Source: SZUA-100 sp965248135
GTDB lineage: Bacteria; Pseudomonadota; Alphaproteobacteria; Rhizobiales; Rhizobiaceae
Assembly: GCA_965248135.1 (NCBI GenBank)
Contig: CBDFIN010000012.1
Coordinates: 1,178,001-1,242,000, forward strand
DNA length: 64,000 nucleotides
Direction: 5' to 3'
Below the pieces are notes generated by a model. The model was not told where the DNA came from. It ran no database searches and saw only the letters and a program-made list of their open reading frames with translations. The translations under genes and the position numbers were made by a program. This document shows, in pieces, positions 42,958 to 51,529 of the stretch (position 1 is its first letter; each line of letters starts with the position of its first letter).

Positions 42958-45065
42958 GCGGCGAACTGGAAAGGATGGCAAAGGCATTTCGCAGGCAAGA
43001 GCCGATCGTGCCTGATAAAAAAGCGCGCCACGACGCGATCAACGCCGCTGTTGAGCATTTTAGCCAGGAAAAAATAACCACCCGCCAAGGAATGCAACTC
43101 GGCGATCGTCTCAGGGAACAAGGCAACAAATTTTTTGCCAACCCAAAATGGAGACACAAAATGCAAATCGCTTTACCGAAATTGAAGTTCGCTTTGGCCG
43201 GTGGTGCCAGCCTTGCCGTATTGGCGCTCGTTGCCACCAATCTTAATGTAATCGAGCCAGTGGTTTTTTCGCCTTCAGATTTTAAATCGCTGGATGATCC
43301 GGTGGCTAGCGCCGGGCAGAAAAAGCAAGACACCAAATTTGACAAAATTTCGAAACCGCTGGGTGAGACGAAAATTACTGATACCAACCGGCCCACGGTG
43401 CGAAAACCAAAATCTACAATGGATCGGTCAATATTATCGCGCCCGCTGGTGGAGCATGAGATGATGGTTGCGCCAAAACTTCGATCCGCCCCTAGAACAC
43501 CTTCGGCGGCTGAACCTGTCGCCGATGCAGCCGCCATCGGGATCGGTCGTGTGCAAGGCCTAAGCCGTGTACAAAGCAGCAAAAAGGCCCTGGCACAGAT
43601 TGATCAGGATACGACCTCCGGGCACTACCAGGACAAGGGCCGGGACAGATTTGACAAGATTACGCCAAATCCTGTCAAACTGACCAGAGAAGAGCCGCTT
43701 TCGACTTTCTCCGCCGATGTTGACACCGCCTCCTATTCCTTTGTGCGCGCCGCCCTGAACCGTGGGGTGTTACCGCAAAAAAACGCCGTTCGGGTTGAGG
43801 AGATGATTAACTATTTCACCTATGACTATGCTGTTCCTGATGATCGCAGCAAGCCGTTCAAGACCAATGTCTCGATCATGCCGACGCCGTGGAATGAGCA
43901 GACAATGTTGATGCGGATCGGTATCAAGGGCTATCAGCTACCAAAGATCGATCGTCCGAAAACCAACCTGGTATTCTTAATCGATACCTCCGGTTCCATG
44001 AACGTCCTCAATAAACTGCCGCTCTTGGTCCACTCCTTCAAACTGCTGCTATCAAGCCTCAAACCCGATGATACGGTTGCTATCGTCACCTATGCCGGCG
44101 GCGCAGGTACGGTGCTTGAACCGACCAAGGTGGCAGAAAAGGGGAAAATAATCGCTAGCCTTGACGGGCTGACCTCAGGTGGTTCAACCGCCGGAGCCTC
44201 TGGAATTCATCAGGCCTATCAGCTGGCGGAGAGCCAGTTTGAGAGCAATGGCGTTAACCGGGTTATTTTGGCTACCGATGGCGATTTCAATGTTGGCATC
44301 ACCAGTACTGAAGAATTGAAGAACTATGTCGAGCGAAAACGAAAGTCGGGAATCAGCCTCTCCGTTTTAGGTTTTGGCCATGGCAATTACAACGATGCGC
44401 TTATGCAAAAGCTGGCGCAGAACGGCAATGGCAACGCCGCCTATATCGATACGCTGAATGAGGCGCGAAAGGTTTTGGTGGATGAGGCCGCATCGACACT
44501 TTTTACCATCGCCAGGGATGTCAAATTGCAAGTGGAATTTAACTCACAAACCATTAGCGAATACCGTCTGATCGGTTATGAAACCAGAAAATTGCAGCGT
44601 GAGGATTTTAACAACGACAAGGTTGATGCCGGTGATATCGGCGCGGGCCATTCGGTAACAGCGATTTACGAGTTGACGCCCGTGGCAAGTTCGAAAAAAT
44701 CGGTTGATGCACTACGCTATAGTGGCGAAGAAAAAATTGGACCGGCAAAATCTGCCAGCGAATATGCCTTTGTCAAAATTCGCTATAAATTGCCGGACAG
44801 TAGCAGCAGCCAGCTGATTTCAACCCCCGTGACCCCCGCACTTAAGGCCGAGGCCGTTGCAGGTGCTTCCAAGGATACAAGATTTGCCTCCGCGGTTGCC
44901 GCTTTCGGGCAATTGTTGCGTGGTGGCACTCACACCGGCAACATGACCTACGACGATGTTGTCGCTTTGGCGCAGTCGGCAAAGGGCGATGATCGTTTCG
45001 GCTATCGGGCCGAGTTTATCAATCTCGTGCGGCTGGCAAAATCGGCAAGCGCCATGCAGCCTTAA
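42954..45065 (+). CDS. VWA-domain membrane protein (YfbK-like), probable partner of the sigma factor
   Basis: 703 residues. A cytoplasmic N-terminus of about 70 residues is followed by one membrane helix (about 80-95, FALAGGASLAVLALVATNL), a low-complexity linker, then the YfbK-type VWA domain: SADVDTASYSFVRAALNRGV, FLIDTSGSMNVLNKLPLL (metal-ion-dependent adhesion site), TSGGSTAGASGIHQAYQLAE, ILATDGDFNVGITSTEELKN. The C-terminal third is the family-specific domain. The position directly behind an ECF sigma gene, overlapping by 4 bases, and the inside-membrane-outside layout suggest that the N-terminal part acts as an anti-sigma factor. That is inference. Confidence 0.88.
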   Translation: MSGELERMAKAFRRQEPIVPDKKARHDAINAAVEHFSQEKITTRQGMQLGDRLREQGNKFFANPKWRHKMQIALPKLKFALAGGASLAVLALVATNLNVIEPVVFSPSDFKSLDDPVASAGQKKQDTKFDKISKPLGETKITDTNRPTVRKPKSTMDRSILSRPLVEHEMMVAPKLRSAPRTPSAAEPVADAAAIGIGRVQGLSRVQSSKKALAQIDQDTTSGHYQDKGRDRFDKITPNPVKLTREEPLSTFSADVDTASYSFVRAALNRGVLPQKNAVRVEEMINYFTYDYAVPDDRSKPFKTNVSIMPTPWNEQTMLMRIGIKGYQLPKIDRPKTNLVFLIDTSGSMNVLNKLPLLVHSFKLLLSSLKPDDTVAIVTYAGGAGTVLEPTKVAEKGKIIASLDGLTSGGSTAGASGIHQAYQLAESQFESNGVNRVILATDGDFNVGITSTEELKNYVERKRKSGISLSVLGFGHGNYNDALMQKLAQNGNGNAAYIDTLNEARKVLVDEAASTLFTIARDVKLQVEFNSQTISEYRLIGYETRKLQREDFNNDKVDAGDIGAGHSVTAIYELTPVASSKKSVDALRYSGEEKIGPAKSASEYAFVKIRYKLPDSSSSQLISTPVTPALKAEAVAGASKDTRFASAVAAFGQLLRGGTHTGNMTYDDVVALAQSAKGDDRFGYRAEFINLVRLAKSASAMQP

Positions 45066-45088
45066 ACCTGATACCCGCAAGTGATATT

Positions 45089-45228
45089 AACTGCAAAAAC
45101 ATCAACCTGTGCCATCGTCATCCGGCGATTTGATCGGCGGACCTTTAGCGGAACAATTTAGACTTGTGGCTCAAGGTTGGCCGGTCAAGCCGGCCAATGA
45201 CGTTCGGTTTTTGGTGAACCGAGATCAA
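45089..45228 (+). repeat. Second repeat family, copy 2
   Basis: About 140 bases matching copy 1 (38792-38934), with the hairpin TTGGCCGG/CCGGCCAA at 45177-45197 and GCCATCGTCATCCGGCGA at the left end. It fills the gap between the convergent VWA and parB genes. Its right end overlaps the parB TGA stop (45225-45227). Both known copies lie in convergent gaps, which fits a bidirectional terminator-like role, or simply tolerated insertion. Confidence 0.85.
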
Positions 45229-46106
45229 TGCTGTAGCCGGCGACAAATATCGTCTAGCTGTTCGAGAGATTTATAATAAATACGCACATTGCCGGTGCCG
45301 TCCTTTTTAAACGAGACAGCGACTTTCAATCCGAGCAAATCGCCAAGACTGCGCTCCAAGGCCAGCGTGTCGGCGTCTTTTGTGGGCACTGCTACGGCGG
45401 CTGCCCGTTTTGATTCAACCTTGCTGTCGTTGTGCATTATTGCTTCAACCTGACGTACCGACAATCCGTCCCTGACAATTTTTTCTGCAAGCGCCACAGA
45501 ATTCTCGGCGGTCACCAGGGCCCGGGCGTGGCCAGCTGAAAGCGCGCCCCCCGAAACCATTGTCCGGACCTTTTTCGGCAGTTTCAGCAGTCGCAACGTG
45601 TTGGCTACGTGGCTGCGGCTTTTACCAATCACCTGTGCCAGGTCGGTTTGCAAATAGGCGTGATCATCAATCAGCTGCTGGTAGCCATGGGCCTCTTCTA
45701 TCGGGTTGAGATCAGTACGCTGAACGTTTTCGATAATAGCGATTTCCAGTGCCTGTTTATCCGCGACCTCGCGAATAATTACCGGTACTCGGTGGAGCTT
45801 GGCCAGCTGGGCTGCCCGCCAACGCCGTTCACCGGCAATGATTTCGAAACCCGCATCAGGTCCAGATGGAGTTCTGACCAATATCGGCTGTACTATGCCG
45901 TGTTCCCTGATCGAATTTGCCAAATCATTGAGTTCGTCTTCGGCAAACAGGCGCCGTGGATTATTGGGGTTTGTGCGAATTGATTCGATCGCTACAGTGT
46001 TATCCGGTTTTGTCGGCTCCTCACGGGCAGTAGCCGGTTGATCCATTTCACCAATCAGCGCTGCCAGTCCACGTCCCAACCTCTTGTTCACACCACTATC
46101 GGCCAT
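45225..46106 (-). CDS. parB: Chromosome partitioning protein ParB
   Basis: 293 residues, the usual size. The CTP-binding nuclease-like N-domain has ESIRTNPNNPRRLFAEDELN, IVQPILVRTPSGPDAGFEII and AGERRWRAAQLAKLHRVPVI; the helix-turn-helix has LAQVIGKSRSHVANTLRLLK; the C-terminal dimer part follows. It binds parS sites and loads condensin around the origin. It follows parA after 85 bases. Its stop lies in the end of the second repeat. In relatives, holA would follow parB. Confidence 0.97.
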   Translation of the reverse strand: MADSGVNKRLGRGLAALIGEMDQPATAREEPTKPDNTVAIESIRTNPNNPRRLFAEDELNDLANSIREHGIVQPILVRTPSGPDAGFEIIAGERRWRAAQLAKLHRVPVIIREVADKQALEIAIIENVQRTDLNPIEEAHGYQQLIDDHAYLQTDLAQVIGKSRSHVANTLRLLKLPKKVRTMVSGGALSAGHARALVTAENSVALAEKIVRDGLSVRQVEAIMHNDSKVESKRAAAVAVPTKDADTLALERSLGDLLGLKVAVSFKKDGTGNVRIYYKSLEQLDDICRRLQH

Positions 46107-46191
46107 GATCAGTTTCTCCGTAAAAATAATGTGGCTCCCAATTCAGTGCCAAACCACAATTGGATTCCTATATGTTTCGCTAGCGAATCGA

Positions 46192-46998
46192 TTATGCCGC
46201 TTTCATCTGCTTCTCACGTTGAATAATTTCGGACGCCAAGTTCAAATATGCCTTACTGCCGGTACAATTTAGATCGTACAAAAGCGCAGGTTTTCCGTGC
46301 GATGGTGCTTCTGACATGCGGACATTTCTTGGTATGATGGTGGTATAGACCTTGTCCCCCATCACCTCACGTACATCACTGACCACTTGTTTTGCCAAAT
46401 TGTTTCGGCTGTCAAACATGGTCAACGCAATTCCGTGAATGGCAAGTTCATGATTAATGGTCTCCCGCACCTGCTCCACCGTTTGCAACAGCTGGCTCAA
46501 TCCCTCCAACGCAAAAAACTCACACTGAAGCGGCACCAATACGGCTTGCGCAGCGGCCATCGAATTAAGGGTCAGTAGATTAAGCGATGGGGGGCAATCG
46601 ATTAAAATATAGGAATAATCAGTCGTAACTGCCGCGGCAGATTTGCGCAACGCGTTTCTAAGTTTGAAAACTCGATCCGCTTCACCGGATATCTCCAGCT
46701 CGACGCCCAACAGGTCCATTGTTGATGGCGCAATATCAAGCCTTGGAACAGCCGTCGGTACAGCGATATCGGCAAGCATTGCCGCGCCGACAAGAAGGTC
46801 ATAGGTTGAAAGCTTTCGCTCGGATCTGGAAATTCCCAATCCCGTGCTGGCGTTTCCCTGCGGATCCAGATCGACCAGTAGGATAGTTTCGCCTATTGCA
46901 GCAAGTGCCGTAGCAAGATTAATCGCCGTAGTCGTTTTTCCAACACCACCCTTTTGGTTGGCGATAGTTATGATTCTGGTGTCCTGGCCTTCAGCCAT
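46192..46998 (-). CDS. parA: Chromosome partitioning ATPase ParA
   Basis: 268 residues. The deviant Walker A is IANQKGGVGKTTTAINLATA, then LLVDLDPQGNASTGLGISRS, and YILIDCPPSLNLLTLNSMAA. It moves the ParB-parS complex toward the opposite pole and acts with parB next door. The Soj-like C-terminus has NVRMSEAPSHGKPALLYDLN. The ATG is at 46996-46998, 65 bases after rsmG. Confidence 0.97.
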   Translation of the reverse strand: MAEGQDTRIITIANQKGGVGKTTTAINLATALAAIGETILLVDLDPQGNASTGLGISRSERKLSTYDLLVGAAMLADIAVPTAVPRLDIAPSTMDLLGVELEISGEADRVFKLRNALRKSAAAVTTDYSYILIDCPPSLNLLTLNSMAAAQAVLVPLQCEFFALEGLSQLLQTVEQVRETINHELAIHGIALTMFDSRNNLAKQVVSDVREVMGDKVYTTIIPRNVRMSEAPSHGKPALLYDLNCTGSKAYLNLASEIIQREKQMKAA

Positions 46999-47063
46999 AT
47001 TTTTGTTCCGGCATTGTTTTGACGCCTAATTCAGGCGAACCTGGAGATCGAAAAGTGCGTAGC

Positions 47064-47690
47064 TTATATCGCCCTGTGCAGTTTCTTCACCTCCAGTATC
47101 ACTGAATCACTGGATGTTCTGCTTTTATGTACTAGCAAATCAAACTGCCATTTGTCATGCGATTCTGTCAATTCCTTCCGATAATCCCGGCCTTTGTGAA
47201 ATAGACCGATTGTTTTTGATGAAAGCCAGGGCTCGCATAGTGAAAATAGGCCAGGAAGCGCGGTGAGCGCTCGCGCGGTAACTATGTCTGGCCCATCGTT
47301 ACCCCCGATATAATTCTCTGCACGGCGTGCTACAACAATTGCCGGAGCCCCGGTATGGTGAATGACCGATCTGAGGAAGGCGCATTTTTTGTTGTTACTT
47401 TCGACCAGTACCACACTAGCACCGGGTTTTTCAGCCAGAGCGATTGCAATGACAAGTCCTGGAAATCCACCACCGCTGCCGATATCGACCCACCTCATGC
47501 AGTTAGGTTTGAGAATCAGACACTGCAAACTGTCCAAAATGTGCCTTCGCCAGAAATCATCTAGCGTTGATGGCGAAATCAAATTGGTTTTTTGCTGCCA
47601 TTGTCGCAATAGTTTTTCGTATATTTCCAAACGCACACGCGTTTCACGTGAAACACCATCCAACAAATCGCCGGTCTTGCCAGAAGTCAT
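47064..47690 (-). CDS. rsmG: 16S rRNA 7-methylguanosine methyltransferase RsmG (GidB)
   Basis: 208 residues. The N-terminal VSRETRVRLEIYEKLLRQWQ is the usual RsmG start, then NLISPSTLDDFWRRHILDSL, WVDIGSGGGFPGLVIAIALA for SAM and VESNNKKCAFLRSV. It methylates G527 of 16S rRNA. The start codon follows the mnmG stop directly (TAAATG). The VSRET codons contain a parS site (47640-47655). Confidence 0.96.
   Translation of the reverse strand: MTSGKTGDLLDGVSRETRVRLEIYEKLLRQWQQKTNLISPSTLDDFWRRHILDSLQCLILKPNCMRWVDIGSGGGFPGLVIAIALAEKPGASVVLVESNNKKCAFLRSVIHHTGAPAIVVARRAENYIGGNDGPDIVTARALTALPGLFSLCEPWLSSKTIGLFHKGRDYRKELTESHDKWQFDLLVHKSRTSSDSVILEVKKLHRAI
47640..47655. promoter_or_regulatory. parS site 1 (inside rsmG)
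   Basis: CGTTTCACGTGAAACA matches the bacterial parS consensus TGTTTCACGTGAAACA at 15 of 16 positions. It lies in the coding start of rsmG, encoding the VSRET segment, about 7 kb from the proposed origin. ParB binding there is expected. Confidence 0.9.
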
Positions 47691-49571
47691 TTAAAGGGCT
47701 TTCTTTGCTCCAATTTTCATTTTCAAATAGGCCAGCAGCAATGTCAGTGCTGCTGGAGTGACACCATCAATCCGCGCTGCCTGGGCTAAATTCGCAGGGC
47801 GCACCGCATCAAACTTTGAAACAATCTCATTCGAAAGTCCCGAGACTTCTTGATAGCAAAAATCATCGGGGATAGACAATCGTTCCTCCCGACGAATGGC
47901 AATTATGTCGGCCTCTTGCCGATCGAGATAGACCGAATAGCTGGCTTCTATCTCCAATTGGCCGGATGATACATTGTCAATCTGCCCCAGCTCTGGCCAT
48001 ATTTTCTTAACAGCCTGAAAATCGATATCTTTGTATCCCAACAATTCGTAAGCACATCGTTTTCGACCATCCTGAGTGATCATGAGTCCCTGTTTCTTGG
48101 CCTTATTTGGTGTTATCGATATAGCTTTTAACAATTTGCGCGCACTATCGATCTTTGCCATTTTACGATGAAATACACGCGCTCGCTGTTCACTCACACA
48201 TCCCAGATCAATGCCCATCTGGGTAAGTCGCTGATCGGCATTGTCGGCCCGAATAGACAATCTGTATTCAGCCCGCGACGTGAACATTCTATAGGGCTCA
48301 CTCACCCCACGCGTCACCAGATCATCAATCATCACACCGATATAGGAGTTTGTCCGGCTGAACAATTGCGGGTCTCTGTCAGCACATTTCAAGGCGCCAT
48401 TTATGCCAACTACCAATCCTTGCGCTGCCGCCTCCTCGTATCCGGTGGTGCCGTTTATTTGACCGGCAAGAAACAGACCATCGATGCGCTTGCTCTCCAG
48501 GGAAGGACCAAGTTCTCTCGGATCGATATAATCATACTCAATAGCGTATCCGGGTTGGGTAATAATAGCATTCTCCAAACCTTTTATAGTAGCCAAAAGT
48601 GTCTTTTGAACCGTCAAGGGAAGCGATGTGGATATGCCGTTCGGATAGACGATTTGGCTATCGAGCCCTTCTGGCTCCAAAAAAATCTGGTGTTGATTTC
48701 GGTCCCGAAATTTTACTATCTTGTCCTCAATCGAAGGGCAATATCTTGGGCCAACGCCATCAATTTGGCCCGAATACATCGCCGAACTCAAAAGATTATC
48801 CTCGACAATCCGATGCGTTTGGCTGTTGGTATGGGTAATACCGCAACAAATCTGTTTGTTCGTAATGTGCTCGTTCATTTCAGAAAATGGCACAGGCGGT
48901 AAATCTCCCTCCTGCATCTGCAATGTGTCCCAATCGATAGATCGACCATCGAGCCTTGGCGGAGTACCGGTTTTTAATCGACCTAAACAAAATCCTGCGG
49001 TTCTCAAGGTATCAGACAAACCAACAGACGGCTGCTCTCCCATCCTTCCGGCCGGAATCTTTTTCGCTCCGATATGTATCAATCCGCCGAGAAATGTTCC
49101 TGTCGTTAAAACAACACTTTTTGCAACAAACCTTCGGCCATCAGATAATAGCATTCCCGAAACAAAAGGTTTGTAGCTTGACCTCCCGAAAATCAAATTA
49201 TCAACCATACCCTCTATTATCGTCAGTCCAACAGTCGTGTCTAGTTCCTCTTGCACAGCCTTAAGATATAGCTTTCTGTCAATCTGGGCTCTTGGCCCCC
49301 GTACTGCCGGACCTTTTTTGCGATTGAGAATACGAAATTGAATGCCGGCCCTATCGGCCATACGGCCCATCAGGCCGTCCAATGCGTCAATTTCCCTGAC
49401 AAGATGCCCCTTCCCCAGCCCACCAATAGCGGGGTTACACGACATCGCACCAATGGTGGCCCGTTGGCCGGTTACCAACAAAGTTTTCGCGCCCAGCCGC
49501 GCTGAAACTGAGGCGGCTTCGGTGCCGGCATGGCCTCCACCTACAACAATCACATCATATTCATTCGACAT
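47691..49571 (-). CDS. mnmG: tRNA uridine 5-carboxymethylaminomethyl modification enzyme MnmG (GidA)
   Basis: 626 residues. The FAD motif is VVGGGHAGTEAASVSARLGA, then SCNPAIGGLGKGHLVREIDA, GPAVRGPRAQIDRKLY and, toward the end, LFLAGQINGTTGYEEAAAQG. With MnmE it modifies the wobble uridine of several tRNAs, using FAD and folate. The C-terminal helical domain (VSGLSNEIVSKFDAVRP) binds MnmE. A parS site lies 39 bases before its start codon. Confidence 0.97.
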   Translation of the reverse strand: MSNEYDVIVVGGGHAGTEAASVSARLGAKTLLVTGQRATIGAMSCNPAIGGLGKGHLVREIDALDGLMGRMADRAGIQFRILNRKKGPAVRGPRAQIDRKLYLKAVQEELDTTVGLTIIEGMVDNLIFGRSSYKPFVSGMLLSDGRRFVAKSVVLTTGTFLGGLIHIGAKKIPAGRMGEQPSVGLSDTLRTAGFCLGRLKTGTPPRLDGRSIDWDTLQMQEGDLPPVPFSEMNEHITNKQICCGITHTNSQTHRIVEDNLLSSAMYSGQIDGVGPRYCPSIEDKIVKFRDRNQHQIFLEPEGLDSQIVYPNGISTSLPLTVQKTLLATIKGLENAIITQPGYAIEYDYIDPRELGPSLESKRIDGLFLAGQINGTTGYEEAAAQGLVVGINGALKCADRDPQLFSRTNSYIGVMIDDLVTRGVSEPYRMFTSRAEYRLSIRADNADQRLTQMGIDLGCVSEQRARVFHRKMAKIDSARKLLKAISITPNKAKKQGLMITQDGRKRCAYELLGYKDIDFQAVKKIWPELGQIDNVSSGQLEIEASYSVYLDRQEADIIAIRREERLSIPDDFCYQEVSGLSNEIVSKFDAVRPANLAQAARIDGVTPAALTLLLAYLKMKIGAKKAL

Positions 49572-49609
49572 CTATTCACTCAATCAGGTTCGCTGACGAT
49601 CCGCTTGAA

Positions 49610-49625
49610 TGTTTCACGTGAATCA
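49610..49625. promoter_or_regulatory. parS site 2 (mnmE-mnmG gap)
   Basis: TGTTTCACGTGAATCA matches the parS consensus at 15 of 16 positions. It lies between mnmE and mnmG, about 2 kb from the first parS site and 5 kb from the proposed origin. Confidence 0.87.
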
Positions 49626-49753
49626 TTGCGCCCACTTATCAACTCCACCACACACTATCTCGAACCGGTACCCTCTATACCAGAAAACCCTGATACCCGA
49701 AGAGCCTCCTGGGCGCCAAATCCAGGACCGGCCACGTATCGACATATGGTGGT

Positions 49754-51076
49754 TCACTTGCCAATACAAAATTCTCCGAAGATAACATCAAGAAGATCCT
49801 CCACATCAACCTGTCCGGTAATTCTTCCCAACTCAAATGCAGCTAACCGCAATTGCTCGGCCACCAATTCCTCATCCTGCACTGACCCATCCAATATTTC
49901 GCTCATCAGATCGACAGTTCGCTGCAGCGCAACTTTATGGCGATGACGGCTTACTATGGTGCCCTCGTCAATACCACCGCGGTCTTTAATACGCCCCACT
50001 ATCACATCGATCATATGATCAAGCTCGGTGTCCTTATGTACCGAGACAGCCAGCTCACTATCATCGATCCTCACACCTTCACACAAGTCAGATTTTGATC
50101 TTACCTGAACCAGGTCCGCTATCTCGATTTGGTCTTCCAGTATAGAGCTGCCATTAGGATCATCAAAAGGACTGAGCCAGAAAGCGAGATCTGCGGTCTT
50201 CGCCCTGCTGACCGCTCTGTCAATTCCGATACTTTCAATGATGTCCTCAGTTTGCCTGATGCCAGCGGTATCATAGACATTGACCAAATAGCCCGCCAAC
50301 TCTAGCTGAATTTCAATGACATCGCGTGTGGTCCCGGCAATTGCAGTGACAATTGCAACTTCCCTTTTCGCCAGCGCATTCAGCAGACTTGACTTTCCCG
50401 AATTTGGCGGGCCCAATAAAACAACGTTAAAACCGTCGCTTATCATTTCCCCCTTGCGGCTACTTTCTAAATGCGCCACGATCTTGGACTGTAGCGCTGC
50501 AATATTATTCAGATACTGGCGAGACTGGTTCTCCTCAACATCCTCCTCCTCCGAAAAATCAAATCCAGCCTCCATAAACGCTCTTATCCTGATCAGCTCA
50601 CGACACCAACCATCGTATAAAACGCTTAACATTCCAGAAGCATGGCTTATAGCCATATCGTGTTGAGTGCGCGTCTTTGCGTTTATAAGATCGGCCAAGC
50701 CCTCAAGCTCGGTTAAATCGAACTTACCATTCACAAACGCGCGCCGCGAAAACTCTCCCGGTTCGGCAATCCTGAATCCATCAAAACTACCCAGAACGTC
50801 TAAAACCGAAGCGACAATTGCCTGGCCGCCATGAAGCTGAAACTCTCCACAATCTTCGCCGGTAAAACTGTTAGGAGCCTTGAAATAGAGCACTATCCCC
50901 CTATCAAGCAGTCTTTGGCCCTGCGGATCTCTCAGCGTTGCAACCGTAGCTACCCGAGCTTCCGGAACAGGACCAGTAATTGTTTCGATAGCGAATCGAA
51001 CACCTGGACCACTAACTCTGACGACAGCTACACCGGCGGGTAACGCACCACTGGACAGAGCATAAATAGTATCCAT
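49754..51076 (-). CDS. mnmE: tRNA modification GTPase MnmE (TrmE)
   Basis: 440 residues. The N-terminal folate-binding domain starts MDTIYALSSGALPAGVAVVR. The G domain has GPPNSGKSSLLNALAKREVA (G1), AIAGTTRDVIEIQLELAGYL, DTAGIRQTEDIIESIGIDRA and SKSD (G4). The C-terminus is CIGK, the K-loop/catalytic cysteine motif. It forms the wobble-uridine enzyme with MnmG. It is preceded by a 449-base gap before rho that holds a decayed and a full repeat element. Confidence 0.97.
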   Translation of the reverse strand: MDTIYALSSGALPAGVAVVRVSGPGVRFAIETITGPVPEARVATVATLRDPQGQRLLDRGIVLYFKAPNSFTGEDCGEFQLHGGQAIVASVLDVLGSFDGFRIAEPGEFSRRAFVNGKFDLTELEGLADLINAKTRTQHDMAISHASGMLSVLYDGWCRELIRIRAFMEAGFDFSEEEDVEENQSRQYLNNIAALQSKIVAHLESSRKGEMISDGFNVVLLGPPNSGKSSLLNALAKREVAIVTAIAGTTRDVIEIQLELAGYLVNVYDTAGIRQTEDIIESIGIDRAVSRAKTADLAFWLSPFDDPNGSSILEDQIEIADLVQVRSKSDLCEGVRIDDSELAVSVHKDTELDHMIDVIVGRIKDRGGIDEGTIVSRHRHKVALQRTVDLMSEILDGSVQDEELVAEQLRLAAFELGRITGQVDVEDLLDVIFGEFCIGK

Positions 51077-51196
51077 TCCAGTCGTCCTCGTCGGTCAAAG
51101 ACCATCAAAATGCCGGGAGGGATAGCGTAAATCTATAACCATCTCCCAAACACAGCAACAGTGATGTGTCTGATTGGTCAAGCCTCTCTCGCGATC

Positions 51197-51272
51197 CGGT
51201 GGCTTAGTACCAACATTTGCATCCTTTCACAGCATGACTACTCGCGAATGCTGAAACCGGAACAACCACCAG
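51197..51272 (+). repeat. Decayed copy of module A of the CTAG element
   Basis: GTACCAACATTTGCATCC (18 bases) is identical to the left arm of module A, and the ends match loosely (left GGTGGCTTAG, right AACAACCACCAG in place of the CTAGTGGTTCTG and AAGAACCACTAG arms). The right arm is heavily changed, but still allows an imperfect fold with a GGTGG/CCACC base. It lacks module B and CTAG ends. It lies 89 bases from a full copy. Confidence 0.75.
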
Positions 51273-51360
51273 TAAGATATAGTTTCAATTGTATTTAATG
51301 AATTCGACACCCGAAAATGAACGTAACTGCAAGAGGGACTCAATTGTCAAATTCTATCCA

Positions 51361-51529
51361 CTAGTGGTCTGGCCGAAACGCTTGAATCCCTTTTCAGCAC
51401 GTTCTTTTTCAAGCGTTTTGGCCACAAAGACCACTAGCAACTTATTGAATTCTAGTGGTTCTTATGATTCCAACATTTGCCATAAGTACGAGCCGCTGGC
51501 GGATGCAAATGTTGGCACAGAACCACTAG
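51361..51529 (-). repeat. CTAG-bounded two-hairpin element, single copy in reverse orientation
   Basis: Read on the minus strand: module A 51529-51452, spacer 51451-51438, module B 51437-51361. Module B is identical over all 77 bases to the three array copies at 10.2-10.7 kb. Module A differs from array unit 1 or 3 by a single base (GCCAACATT instead of ACCAACATT). The right CTAG (51526-51529) gives the TAG stop codon of rho. The spacer is AATTCAATAAGTTG in the A-to-B direction. Confidence 0.95.

Noticed and set aside
48168..48902. A 244-codon plus-strand frame opposite mnmG
   Set aside because: mnmG is unambiguous on the minus strand, and this frame shows no domain.
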